A model generated the notes under the pieces. The model saw only the letters and a list, made by a program, of their open reading frames with translations. It was not told the origin of the DNA and searched no databases. 64,000 nt of DNA from NCBI RefSeq assembly GCF_003838195.1, contig NZ_RCBY01000013.1, positions 1-64,000 of the forward strand, written 5' to 3'. Shown here piece after piece: positions 17,203 to 25,725 of this stretch. Origin of the DNA: Okeania hirsuta (GTDB taxonomy: Bacteria; Cyanobacteriota; Cyanobacteriia; Cyanobacteriales; Microcoleaceae). A program made the translations under genes and the position numbers. How positions within the stretch are numbered: position 1 is the stretch's first letter; each line of letters begins with the position of its first letter.

Positions 17203-18546
17203 TTACTCTGATTTTATCGGTGATTCTGTGATTAAATCAATCTCTGCTTCAACCAGTTCATGGGACTTAATTTGTATCCCAATGAGTTCTTCGTTAACAT
17301 TGCGGATGAGACGTTCAGGTTCACCACTTACCAATTCATCAATTAACTGAACTTCATCAAGTTCCTGTTGTGTTTCTACCTCCTGAGTTTTTTTGACATA
17401 ATCGACTCCAGATACGCCATCAAGTAGTTCATAAATTTCTGAGATATAAACATTACGACCAAAAGGCCATCCTTTTCCTTCGGTTCCTCCTCTTAACGGA
17501 TCGAAAAAATCTTCTAGAGTTTTGAAGGCTTTTGATTGAACCTCTGCTTCTGCTACATCCTGGTTCAGAAACACAGTTAACTGAACGCGAATTTTGACAT
17601 AGCGTGCTTCAACAACATGAACAGCAGTAGTCAATAAACGCCTGGGTTCAAGATAGTCTTTGACAACCTGTTTCAAGTTATGTTGAATCTGAATTCGTAA
17701 TACTTGTGCAACTTGACTAGGGTTGGTCTCAGTTGAAACTCTTAACCAATATCGTGTTGTACCATTTATATCAATTTGTTCCCAGTTATCAGGAACATTA
17801 AACTGAATTAAACCATTTTCATTCCAATTGGATGTTTGGTCTGTTAGAGAGTGAAGTTCAAAGGTCATCTCTACCCATTCCGAGCCATTAAAATACTCAA
17901 TTTTGAGTTGGTAATTTGTGCCTGGTGTTCCAAACCGGAACTCAACAGAGCGAAATGTTGTTGTTAATCCCAAATAGAGAAAATGCTCGGGAGCGCTATT
18001 GAGTTCTAAGGGTGTTTCATTATTGACTTGTGTTGTTAGGATGTAGTCTGTATAAGTTCCATCAAAGAAGAAAATCTGAGGAGCGATCGCTATACCAGGA
18101 ACAATAATCATGCTAATATGTCCGGGACTTTCTCCATACTGATTCAGGGGGTCTAATTCCAAATTGCGCTTTGGTACGCAATGAGTTCGAGCTATTCTAG
18201 AATCTGCTTCTTTTGCTAATTCTTCAAAATCCTGGCAGGTGACGGCACGATACCGCTGGCGTACTCCTAAAACTGCCAATCCTACTTCTTCTTGTAAATC
18301 TCTAGTCTGCTCCCAACTAGGTCCGTTGAGCAATTTCAAAAACATCCGCATATTATCATCTGTAACTCGATTTTGCCGATAAAGCAGCATTTCTGTTAAA
18401 TAGGCAAACAGCTCAATTAGAGTAATCCCTGGATCGGAAGGATTATGATTAGTCCATTCTGGTGCATAGGTGGGAATCATACTCAGCGCTTCTTGCACTA
18501 AATCATCATAAGTCCGGTCATCAAGATTAGATAATTCTATTGGCAT
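17203..18546 (-). CDS. eCIS baseplate protein, J-like (Afp12-like position)
   Basis: About 447 residues. ATG at 18544-18546 is preferred because GAGGAGG lies upstream; a start 10 codons earlier would overlap the previous gene. It begins PIELSNLDDRTYDDLV and has the typical NHNPSDPGITLIELFAYLTE segment of wedge proteins, a middle beta domain, and a C-terminal J-like part (RYRAVTCQDFEELAKEA, and FFDPLRGGTEGKGWPFG near residues 350-375). It shares the GxGW-FGR motif with the larger upstream gene, so the two are paralogous baseplate wedge subunits. Positionally it matches Afp12/Pvc12-type genes. Confidence 0.85.
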   Translation of the reverse strand: MPIELSNLDDRTYDDLVQEALSMIPTYAPEWTNHNPSDPGITLIELFAYLTEMLLYRQNRVTDDNMRMFLKLLNGPSWEQTRDLQEEVGLAVLGVRQRYRAVTCQDFEELAKEADSRIARTHCVPKRNLELDPLNQYGESPGHISMIIVPGIAIAPQIFFFDGTYTDYILTTQVNNETPLELNSAPEHFLYLGLTTTFRSVEFRFGTPGTNYQLKIEYFNGSEWVEMTFELHSLTDQTSNWNENGLIQFNVPDNWEQIDINGTTRYWLRVSTETNPSQVAQVLRIQIQHNLKQVVKDYLEPRRLLTTAVHVVEARYVKIRVQLTVFLNQDVAEAEVQSKAFKTLEDFFDPLRGGTEGKGWPFGRNVYISEIYELLDGVSGVDYVKKTQEVETQQELDEVQLIDELVSGEPERLIRNVNEELIGIQIKSHELVEAEIDLITESPIKSE

Positions 18547-18562
18547 AACAATTAATTCCTCC

Positions 18563-21500
18563 TCAAGATTCAACAAATGTTAAACTAATCTCATGGTTGC
18601 CGGAATAAACTAAAAAGCGACCTGTCTGTTTAGCACCTGTTAGTTCTTCCATTTCATCCACCTCCAAATTACGAATATGATCGACTCCAGCTATCCCCTC
18701 CAGAAGTCGGTAAAAATCAGATTTGTAGGGTTCGCGACCAAAATCCCAACCCATCCCCTCAAAACCACCAGTTAGAGGATGCAGAAAACTAGCTAATTTT
18801 TGTTCCACTGCTTGTGCTACCTGGCCGCCTCCTTCTAAAGAAATTAAAGCAATTTCTACAGTAATACTGACACGGACATAGAGAGGACCTACCACCGAGA
18901 TATTAACTGTTGGTGAAGCATGAGTTTCCAGGTAGTCTTGGACACGGTTAATTAACTCTAAACTGGGCAAGGGTTTAGCTTCAGTTGAGCGGGGTACAAT
19001 AATAACGCTGACTGCTCCCAATAATTCTCTGGTATCTAGGGGGTTGACTTTTAAATTTGTAAGTGGTATGCACTTGGCTCTAATAACTTCTGGTGAAGCC
19101 AGTTTGGCCAAGTCTTCGTAATCTTCTAGGGTGACAGCACGCTGACGATGACGAATTTCCCTCGGTGCGCGTTCGATGAGGGAGTTGAGGGTTTCTGCCT
19201 CTGCACCTCCTGCTGCTGCTTGATGGTTAATTACTTTGTCCACATAGGGGACTGTGGTTTTGAGTTGGACAATCGACCCAACGGCTTTGTTTCCGGCTTT
19301 TCCACCGCCTGTTTGATAGCGATTCATACGGATATTGCCTCTACCAGGGGGAGGAATTAATCCATTACGCCCATCGCCGAAAGTAATTTTTCCGGTAAGG
19401 TTGTCAAGTACATAATGGCGATCGCGTGCTTCTGACTGATAAAAATCTTTGACTTGATGCCAACGTACCCAGATTTCTTTAGGTCTTCCGGTTGCGTCAG
19501 TGATAGAAGTAATAGCATCTTCTCCTTCTTCAAAAACAATTTTTTGCTGTTCTTGAATAGAAGGTATTTCTCGTTCCCGAACTTCGAGTTGTTGACCTGC
19601 TAAAATTGGTTGCTTAGTTGTTTGAAACTTTTGATTTTCATTCCCATCACTAGAGCCAAGAATTTCTTTTTGAATAGTCAATGTTTGGACTGCCATTGTG
19701 GTGTTAAGTAAGACTCGTTTTAGTCTAGGTTCAACTTCGTATTCACCACTTAACCATTGAACTCTCAGCCAATAACGGGGAGATAAATTAAAGTCTTTTC
19801 TTAATGCAAAATCTGATGGTGGGAGAAATTCAATTAAACCCGGACGGGTAAAATTTTCTGTTTCATCTCTTACTATCAGGTTTCCCCATTTTTTGCCATT
19901 CCAGTATTGCCAAGATAGTTTTAGTTGCTCATTTTTCGGCAATTCTTGACCTACAAAAGTCTCAAATCTTGCATTATAAATAATTGATGAATTATTAACT
20001 TGCCTAACTTCTAAAAAACCGCGATCGCTACTATCTAATTCAGCTTCATCTGGAATTTCTACGCTTACTTCTACCTCCTGTACCGAATCAGCTTCTACTT
20101 CTAATGAATCCTCCACATTAGTATCCCAATTCATTCCCAAAATAGTCAATTCAAATTGCACTGATTCAGAGGTATTATTAGTTAGCCAAAACTTATGAGT
20201 AACTGTTGAATTAGCTGCTCCAATTATTCGACTTTTAGTAGGGGAAAGTGGCACTAATTTTTCTCCATATTTCACATCAGCCATACTGTTAAATAAGCTA
20301 ATAGTACGATTGGGAAAATATGTTCGGCCAGGGGGTAAAGTAAAGCCAAAATAGCAAGCTGGTTTATCAGTTTCTGTTTTCTGAAAAGGAATTAAAGGTT
20401 TGGGAAAAACTTGATTCTGGTTATCAATACGTTGAATTAGGTTATCTGAATAAACTGTGTCATTATAGGTCAAAATAATTTCTGGTTTTTCTTGTTTTGT
20501 TAATGTATAGTTAACCGTAATTGAGTCAATCAAAGGTGGAGCAAAAGTTGCCTCAATAAATCGATATCCTTGTGATTCTCGTGCTAGTGATGACTCTCGA
20601 ATAGATTCTCGTGCTAGTGATGGCTCTGTCGCAGATGTGGCAATGTTCTGGTAGCGAACTTCTCTACCATAGTTACCAGAAATAATTCTCACACGAATCC
20701 AAAAATCTTTGATTCCGTTAACAGTTGTTGGATAAGGTTTTTCAAATAAGTTAAACTTTACATGACCTTTTTGAGTAAAAGCCCGGGTGGTATCTTCAAA
20801 TCCAGCTTCTTCTTCAGCAGTTGTTAATTCTTTCCACTGTTTACCATTCCAAAATTCCCATTTTAGTTTGAGATTTTTAGAGGCTTTTGTGGGTTTAACA
20901 AATTCTTCTTCATTATCTTCTGATGCTGGATTAGTTAAATTTATCTGAATAGTAATGTCAGCATTTTGTTGAGAAAAAGCTTGATTATTTGCTAAATAAA
21001 AGGTATCTCCAAACTTTGGTTTTTCACCAAAAGGAAAGAAATCTTTAGTTACATCTACTGGTAATTGATTGGTAAATGCAGTTTCAATTAATAAGTCAAT
21101 AGAACTAATTCTGGCCTCAAGTTTAATATCCTCAATTTCTGGCAGTTCACTAGCAGATACCATATCAGTTGCAGATTCATCGGCAAGACTAATAGGAGTT
21201 AATAAACGGCAACGTAGCCAACGATTAGTAACTGAATTAACTGTAGTTAAGGGAACAGCATTAATATTGGTAAATTCAATTTCGCGATTTTCTCCACTTT
21301 GAGTGAAACCTTGAGTCCCATCATTCCTCGGTGTAATTTCCTCCCAATTAGCTTCATCTTCAGTTTCCTGCAAAATTTGCCATTTTATCTCCCCTCCTTC
21401 ACCAAGAGCTTTTGATAAATTAATCTTGAACTTGAGACTTTCAATTTTAGGAAATCCCAAAAGTTTGCTATGTCCAATATATAAAATGTGTTCAATAGCT

Positions 21501-22000
21501 TGATTTCCCCGAAAAATAGGAACGCCCAGTAATTCAGGAGTAGTAAGAATTGAACTGGACTCAGTATACAGGTCTTGTTGTGGATCGCGCACAAAAATAG
21601 ACTCTAATTTTGCTGCACTTACCACTAATTCCCGTTCCGTTTCAAAAATTACGGGGTCTTTTTCGCCTTCTGCTGGGGGTGCAGCAACTTGCGTCCTTTT
21701 TGGTACTACTGCATCAACCGTCGTTCCAGCAGCTAATAAAAATGTCAGAGGTACTCGTGCTGGTTGGGGTGGTAAGCGAGAAGCTCCTAATAAATCCAAA
21801 AATGCTAAGAAATTTTTATCTGGAACTTGATTTAGCCTTTCAATAATAATCTCGGAAAAACGAGCAAATATATTAACTAATGCTGCCCTAGTTCCTTGAA
21901 TTGGTTTATTTTCTCCTGTATATTGTTCCAGAAGTTCCTGCACCTGAGCAGCAATATCCTCTGCGGTGCGTCCATCTATTTTGGGCGCTAGTTTCCCCAT
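18563..22000 (-). CDS. Large baseplate assembly protein (J-like, Afp11-like)
   Basis: 1145 residues, the TIGR02243-type putative baseplate assembly protein. The N-terminus (KLAPKIDGRTAEDIAAQV, then FLAFLDLLGASRLPPQPA) and C-terminus (VPYVDKVINHQAAAGGAEAE, RAVTLEDYEDLAKLASPE, GFEGMGWDFGREPYKSDFY) are diagnostic. Between them are several beta domains with a repeated W-x-YWNGKKW / W-x-FWNGKQWKEL pattern, typical of this family. It forms the main wedge of the baseplate that triggers sheath contraction. Its start overlaps the stop of the gp25-like gene by one base (ATG at 21998-22000). Confidence 0.92.
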   Translation of the reverse strand: MGKLAPKIDGRTAEDIAAQVQELLEQYTGENKPIQGTRAALVNIFARFSEIIIERLNQVPDKNFLAFLDLLGASRLPPQPARVPLTFLLAAGTTVDAVVPKRTQVAAPPAEGEKDPVIFETERELVVSAAKLESIFVRDPQQDLYTESSSILTTPELLGVPIFRGNQAIEHILYIGHSKLLGFPKIESLKFKINLSKALGEGGEIKWQILQETEDEANWEEITPRNDGTQGFTQSGENREIEFTNINAVPLTTVNSVTNRWLRCRLLTPISLADESATDMVSASELPEIEDIKLEARISSIDLLIETAFTNQLPVDVTKDFFPFGEKPKFGDTFYLANNQAFSQQNADITIQINLTNPASEDNEEEFVKPTKASKNLKLKWEFWNGKQWKELTTAEEEAGFEDTTRAFTQKGHVKFNLFEKPYPTTVNGIKDFWIRVRIISGNYGREVRYQNIATSATEPSLARESIRESSLARESQGYRFIEATFAPPLIDSITVNYTLTKQEKPEIILTYNDTVYSDNLIQRIDNQNQVFPKPLIPFQKTETDKPACYFGFTLPPGRTYFPNRTISLFNSMADVKYGEKLVPLSPTKSRIIGAANSTVTHKFWLTNNTSESVQFELTILGMNWDTNVEDSLEVEADSVQEVEVSVEIPDEAELDSSDRGFLEVRQVNNSSIIYNARFETFVGQELPKNEQLKLSWQYWNGKKWGNLIVRDETENFTRPGLIEFLPPSDFALRKDFNLSPRYWLRVQWLSGEYEVEPRLKRVLLNTTMAVQTLTIQKEILGSSDGNENQKFQTTKQPILAGQQLEVREREIPSIQEQQKIVFEEGEDAITSITDATGRPKEIWVRWHQVKDFYQSEARDRHYVLDNLTGKITFGDGRNGLIPPPGRGNIRMNRYQTGGGKAGNKAVGSIVQLKTTVPYVDKVINHQAAAGGAEAETLNSLIERAPREIRHRQRAVTLEDYEDLAKLASPEVIRAKCIPLTNLKVNPLDTRELLGAVSVIIVPRSTEAKPLPSLELINRVQDYLETHASPTVNISVVGPLYVRVSITVEIALISLEGGGQVAQAVEQKLASFLHPLTGGFEGMGWDFGREPYKSDFYRLLEGIAGVDHIRNLEVDEMEELTGAKQTGRFLVYSGNHEISLTFVES

Positions 22001-22401
22001 TAACTTCCACCTCCTTCTAGATAAAACGGATAAACTAAGTTAAAAACGTTATTAGTTGCCCGTACTTGATAATCTATAGTAACCAGCATCTTCTCCCTCT
22101 CTTGATTTGATGGAGATTGGACTCGCACATCTAAGACATCAATACGAGGTTCAAATAACAGCAACGCTTCCTGAACAGCTTGGGATACTTTGCCAGCAGT
22201 GGACGGTGAGTTAGGCTCAAAAACTAAGTCGTAAATGCTACAACCAAAGTCAGGGCGCATAACTCGCTCACCTTTGGCAGTACCAAGGATAATTAAGATT
22301 GACTGGCGTACACTCTCCTCATATTTAGCAAGTTGGAAATCTCCCTCAGTATCTAAACTGACTGGAAATCCTACACCTACACCTAAAAATGGTTTAGACA
22401 T
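22000..22401 (-). CDS. gp25-like baseplate wedge protein
   Basis: About 133 residues, GPW/gp25 family. ATG at 22399-22401 is preferred over an upstream start because GGAAGGG lies just before it. The family core is clear: SIRQSILIILGT-like helix (here VRQSILIILGTAKGERVMRP), DFGCSIYDLVFEP, then a helix and strand. gp25-like proteins bridge the baseplate to the first sheath ring. Tight spacing to both neighbours shows operon membership. Confidence 0.93.
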   Translation of the reverse strand: MSKPFLGVGVGFPVSLDTEGDFQLAKYEESVRQSILIILGTAKGERVMRPDFGCSIYDLVFEPNSPSTAGKVSQAVQEALLLFEPRIDVLDVRVQSPSNQEREKMLVTIDYQVRATNNVFNLVYPFYLEGGGS

Positions 22402-22414
22402 TATTCCCTTCCTT

Positions 22415-22813
22415 TCATCCAATAAAAACTGTACTGACTGCTACCACTTGACCCACTGGTGCATCTACCGGATCGTTACAAGTTTCAGCAATATCTCCAT
22501 TCCTGGCTGCTGATTTACCGTTGATCTTTACAGTTTGGCTACCAATTTTGACCGTGCCTTTATTCGCCGGGGGATTTTGAAAGCTAGTGCCCGGAGGTGT
22601 CGGAATATGAGATGGAGTATTGTCAGCAGTGCTATCTACAGTTGCTGCTGGCATTCCCATAATATTGACATCACTGCTGAGGTTGTCGTTGATCATACCA
22701 GAAAAAGGATGAGGTAAGGGTGTCGGTACTGGTGGTCCTGCCGACGGTACCATGACAATGTGAGTATCAACTGCAATAATTTGGTCGCCTTGTTTTGCTG
22801 CTGGTTGTCCCAT
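22415..22813 (-). CDS. PAAR-like spike tip protein
   Basis: About 132 residues. ATG at 22811-22813 has GGAG 6 nt upstream. The sequence is rich in G, P and short strands with repeated IxxNGKxAARxGD-type turns (KINGKSAARNGD), an HIVMVP strand and a proline segment (PPVPTPLPHPFSG). This is the pattern of DUF4150/PAAR-like proteins that cap the membrane-puncturing spike and may carry effectors. It lies directly after the spike gene, the usual position (Afp10/Pvc10). Confidence 0.85.
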   Translation of the reverse strand: MGQPAAKQGDQIIAVDTHIVMVPSAGPPVPTPLPHPFSGMINDNLSSDVNIMGMPAATVDSTADNTPSHIPTPPGTSFQNPPANKGTVKIGSQTVKINGKSAARNGDIAETCNDPVDAPVGQVVAVSTVFIG

Positions 22814-22939
22814 AGACATCTCCAAAAATAAAAATTAAAATCAATTATCCTACATAAATTCTCAATTATTCCCCTCCTGGGAGGGGTTAGGGGTGGGTTC
22901 CCTACTCCCTACTCCCTACTCCATATTTTCTAGAGATAA
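22814..22939. other. Short intergenic repeat block in eCIS operon
   Basis: It contains the left arm of the AGACATCTCC repeat family, the GC-rich block CCCCTCCTGGGAGGGG and a CTACTCC heptamer run. No gene. Confidence 0.5.
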
Positions 22940-23587
22940 CTAATTGAGATTAATAGTTTGACCTTTAAGATTCATGGTGCTGCTGGCTTCAAGATTCATT
23001 CCGGCGTCAGATTCAATTTTGGTGTCTGCTGTAGATTTAATTTCAATATTCTGTGCTTCTAGCTTAATATTGCCTTGTGTTGCTGATAAAGTTATGTCTC
23101 CATCGGAGCTAATAGCAATCGTATTGCTAGCAGTATCAAAAACAATGCTATTTTTTTCAGTTTTATCAACAATTTCAATAGTTTCTTTACCCTCCTCATC
23201 ATTGAGACGGATTACATGACCGCTACGAGATTTGATGAGCCGGATGTTATTTTGGCCATCTTCATTAGTTGTCGGTGGAGGTTCTTGACCATTCCATAAA
23301 AACCCGATAATATAAGGAAAACGCACATCCCCATGTTCAAAAACTACTAAAACTTCGTCATCTACTTCTGGCAAAAAATAAATCCCTCTTTCATTTCCTG
23401 CCATTGGTGCAGCTATTCGCGCCCAGTCGCTTTCATCTTCATCACTCAACCAGGGAAATTTTACTTTGACTCTCCCTAGTCCTTCTGGGTCTTCATTATT
23501 GGTAACTACACCAACCACAACACCATAAATACGAGAGGCGATCGCTTCTCTTTCTTCATTATCCATCAATAGGTCAAATAACCTCAT
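22940..23587 (-). CDS. gpV-like spike protein
   Basis: 215 residues, phage baseplate assembly protein V / VgrG C-terminal type. It has an OB-fold region (about 20-105) with GVVVGVVTNNEDPEGLGRV, FPWLSDEDESDWARIAAPMA and GIYFLPEVDDEVLV, a PYIIGFLWNG strand, and then a C-terminal beta-helix of alternating I/V residues (about 130-215), which forms the needle. It overlaps the hub gene by 4 bp (ATGA-type coupling), so hub and spike are separate genes rather than one VgrG-like fusion as in Afp8/Pvc8. Confidence 0.93.
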   Translation of the reverse strand: MRLFDLLMDNEEREAIASRIYGVVVGVVTNNEDPEGLGRVKVKFPWLSDEDESDWARIAAPMAGNERGIYFLPEVDDEVLVVFEHGDVRFPYIIGFLWNGQEPPPTTNEDGQNNIRLIKSRSGHVIRLNDEEGKETIEIVDKTEKNSIVFDTASNTIAISSDGDITLSATQGNIKLEAQNIEIKSTADTKIESDAGMNLEASSTMNLKGQTINLN

Positions 23588-24657
23588 GTTCCGTTCCTCC
23601 GAACTGTAAAATGGGTACGATATCCAGATTGAGCTTGATAACGATTCACAGTAGCAGTAACATAATACTGACCGCTAAAGCGTTTCCCTACCCCGTCAAT
23701 TTTGATTACTTTGCCTGGGCGTAAATCTGTACGTCCCCAACAAACTCCTTCACCAGTAATTAATCCTAGTGCGAGATTATTAAAGCGAGCTTTGGCAAAT
23801 TGATCTGCTTCTGCTTGAGTTAACACTGGGCGATCGCTGACTGTAGCAACTGCTGTACCGAAAGCATCTTCAACAAGAGCCGCACCGCTATTTTGTCCCC
23901 CCATAGTTGAAACCTCATCCCCTACTCTTGCCTCTCCGACAATTTCTTGCTTTTCTTTAGGATTCCAACCTCGCACTGTTAACTCACTAACTTGACCCAT
24001 AGAAGACAGATGGGGATAAAATTCCATCAAATCATCCTCAAAGCTAAGAGTTAAAATTTCGCTCTCAGCATTGCCTACAGGTCGGAAAAATAGAGTTTTA
24101 TCTTCAACAACTACCTCATAGTTAATCCGCTTTGCTCTCTCTTGCAAAAACTCAATGTCTGTTTGCGACCCTTGTAAAATATAATCATGCACCACTTGGC
24201 TATCTTCAACTTGAGCCGTGAGTCCGGCATCCTGAGCAATCTGGGTAGCAATCTCACTATCTTTTTGCTGGACAAAGGTTTTGGTCTTGCGACCTCGCTG
24301 GAGACGATGACGACGGCTATACCCCCGCACAGTTAAACTAGGTAGGCGATCGATGGCAAATTCTGGTTCTATACCTGTAATTTCACCAATAATTAGGGTT
24401 TCTAAATCATTACCATAGCCAAGTTTAACTTCAACGACATTGCCAATGGCAAAAAGTTCTTCGTCATCAATCCAGATAGTTTCTTCTTCCTGGCTATCTG
24501 AACCTGTAAGTTCCAGTGTAAACATTCCAGGTAAGTTAACATCATGGTCAACGGTAAGGCGTTGGACGTGCAATTTTGCTTCAACAGGCAAAGGTGAGCT
24601 GTTGATAATAATCTCAAAATTAGGAACAAGAGGGCTTTCGCGATTAGCAACTGGCAT
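23584..24657 (-). CDS. gpD-like hub protein
   Basis: 357 residues, late control gene D / VgrG N-terminal family. Recognisable features are the early VPNFEIIINSSPLP strand, VEVKLGYGNDLETLIIGEITG, VRGYSRRHRLQRGRK, and QTDIEFLQERAKRINYE. This is the trimeric hub on which the spike sits and through which the tube docks. The next gene in transcription (spike) is translationally coupled. Upstream there is a 360-bp repeat insertion before the LysM gene. Start ATG at 24655-24657. Confidence 0.92.
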   Translation of the reverse strand: MPVANRESPLVPNFEIIINSSPLPVEAKLHVQRLTVDHDVNLPGMFTLELTGSDSQEEETIWIDDEELFAIGNVVEVKLGYGNDLETLIIGEITGIEPEFAIDRLPSLTVRGYSRRHRLQRGRKTKTFVQQKDSEIATQIAQDAGLTAQVEDSQVVHDYILQGSQTDIEFLQERAKRINYEVVVEDKTLFFRPVGNAESEILTLSFEDDLMEFYPHLSSMGQVSELTVRGWNPKEKQEIVGEARVGDEVSTMGGQNSGAALVEDAFGTAVATVSDRPVLTQAEADQFAKARFNNLALGLITGEGVCWGRTDLRPGKVIKIDGVGKRFSGQYYVTATVNRYQAQSGYRTHFTVRRNGT

Positions 24658-24671
24658 AGATTATTTCCTTC

Positions 24672-25018
24672 ATATAGAATCCGGTTATATAGAAGCCATT
24701 TGATATCTTTGCATGCGGTACGGTTTTTTTTCGCAAAGGAGTCATTTCAGTTATCAGTTATCAGTACCTCCTACTAAAGTACGAGGCTTGAAATACTGAA
24801 TCAACTTTTTTTCATCCCCTTGTAGAGCGACAGCTCGTGGCGCAGCCAAGGGGAGGCTTGAGACCTTATTTCTTGGTTAGGAATCAACCCACCGCTAACC
24901 CCTCCTGGGAGGGGAAGTCCGGAGATTGATAAATAAAAGATATTTCCATCTCCCTATCTCCCTATCTTCCTATCCCCCCATCCCAACTATATAACAAGTA
25001 TTCAACCGGATTTGATAT
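24672..25018. repeat. MITE-like insertion inside eCIS operon (AATCCGG type)
   Basis: The left end is ATATAGAATCCGGTTATATAG and the right end TTCAACCGGATTTGATAT. The interior holds TCAGTTATCAG, a GC-rich GGAGGGGAAG block and CCCTATCTC heptamers. A sister copy with the same termini is at 28447-28577. Both lie between consecutive eCIS genes. No coding content. Confidence 0.65.
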
Positions 25019-25725
25019 CAACCCAGTTTTGGAATAGTTAAGGTGCGACCAATCTGCATTTCTAGATTGCGTGGATCGTCAAGCTGATTGGCTTCAGCAA
25101 TAATCCGCCATAGTTTAGGATTTCTGTAAACTTGGGCTGCTATACTACTTAAAGTATCACCACGCTTGATAATACGGGTGGTCAGTTCAGGATCGGTGTG
25201 CCGTTTGTCTACTAACGGAGCTAGAAATTCTAAGAAACTAACGCTCAAATTTGCTCTCAGGGGTTTTCCATTGCCTTTAAAAAGCGTAAAATTTTGCGTC
25301 AAACTGGTAATTACGCCAATAAAGGGGAAATCAGAACCTACAGGAGCCTCACCCCAGGCCACTTCGCAAACTCGCGGATGAGCTTCGTCTCGCTCAATCC
25401 GAGTTAGAGCTACAATTTTATTAGTTTCTTGTCGCACATCCTCCCCATTAACTGCTTCAGTCACGTCGAAAAATAATTCCAAAGTGAGCTGACGACTGCC
25501 ACCGCCTTTAAATTCCACAGTGGGCGCATTAACTTGTCTTTGAGTGTTTGTTCCTTGTCCACTGGAATTTTCCGGTGGTCCCCAGTTGACGGATTTAGTG
25601 ATAGAATAAGCTTCTGGATTAAATTGCACTGAAATTGCCTTTTTCAGCAACCTGTTGTACTGTTCCCCCTGCTTTTCTAAAGGAGTAATTGTCAATTTTG
25701 CTAATTTTTGTTGTCCTATTACCAT
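25018..25725 (-). CDS. LysM-containing CIS tube-initiation protein
   Basis: 235 residues. The N-terminal about 170 residues match the CIS tube / Afp7-Pvc7-type domain (ISVQFNPEAYSITKSVNWG, then RQLTLELFFDV and FPFIGVITSLTQNFTLF). The C-terminal about 48 residues are a LysM domain (IIKRGDTLSSIAAQVYRNP, then WRIIAEANQLDDPRNL). This protein connects the hub to the first tube ring, and the LysM domain is structural in this family. The 5' end overlaps the repeat-rich gene upstream by 7 bp, indicating coupling. Confidence 0.92.
   Translation of the reverse strand: MVIGQQKLAKLTITPLEKQGEQYNRLLKKAISVQFNPEAYSITKSVNWGPPENSSGQGTNTQRQVNAPTVEFKGGGSRQLTLELFFDVTEAVNGEDVRQETNKIVALTRIERDEAHPRVCEVAWGEAPVGSDFPFIGVITSLTQNFTLFKGNGKPLRANLSVSFLEFLAPLVDKRHTDPELTTRIIKRGDTLSSIAAQVYRNPKLWRIIAEANQLDDPRNLEMQIGRTLTIPKLG

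Noticed and set aside
18563-18576. 14-bp overlap between the two J-like baseplate genes
   Set aside because: Disappears if the better-supported ATG at 18546 is used.
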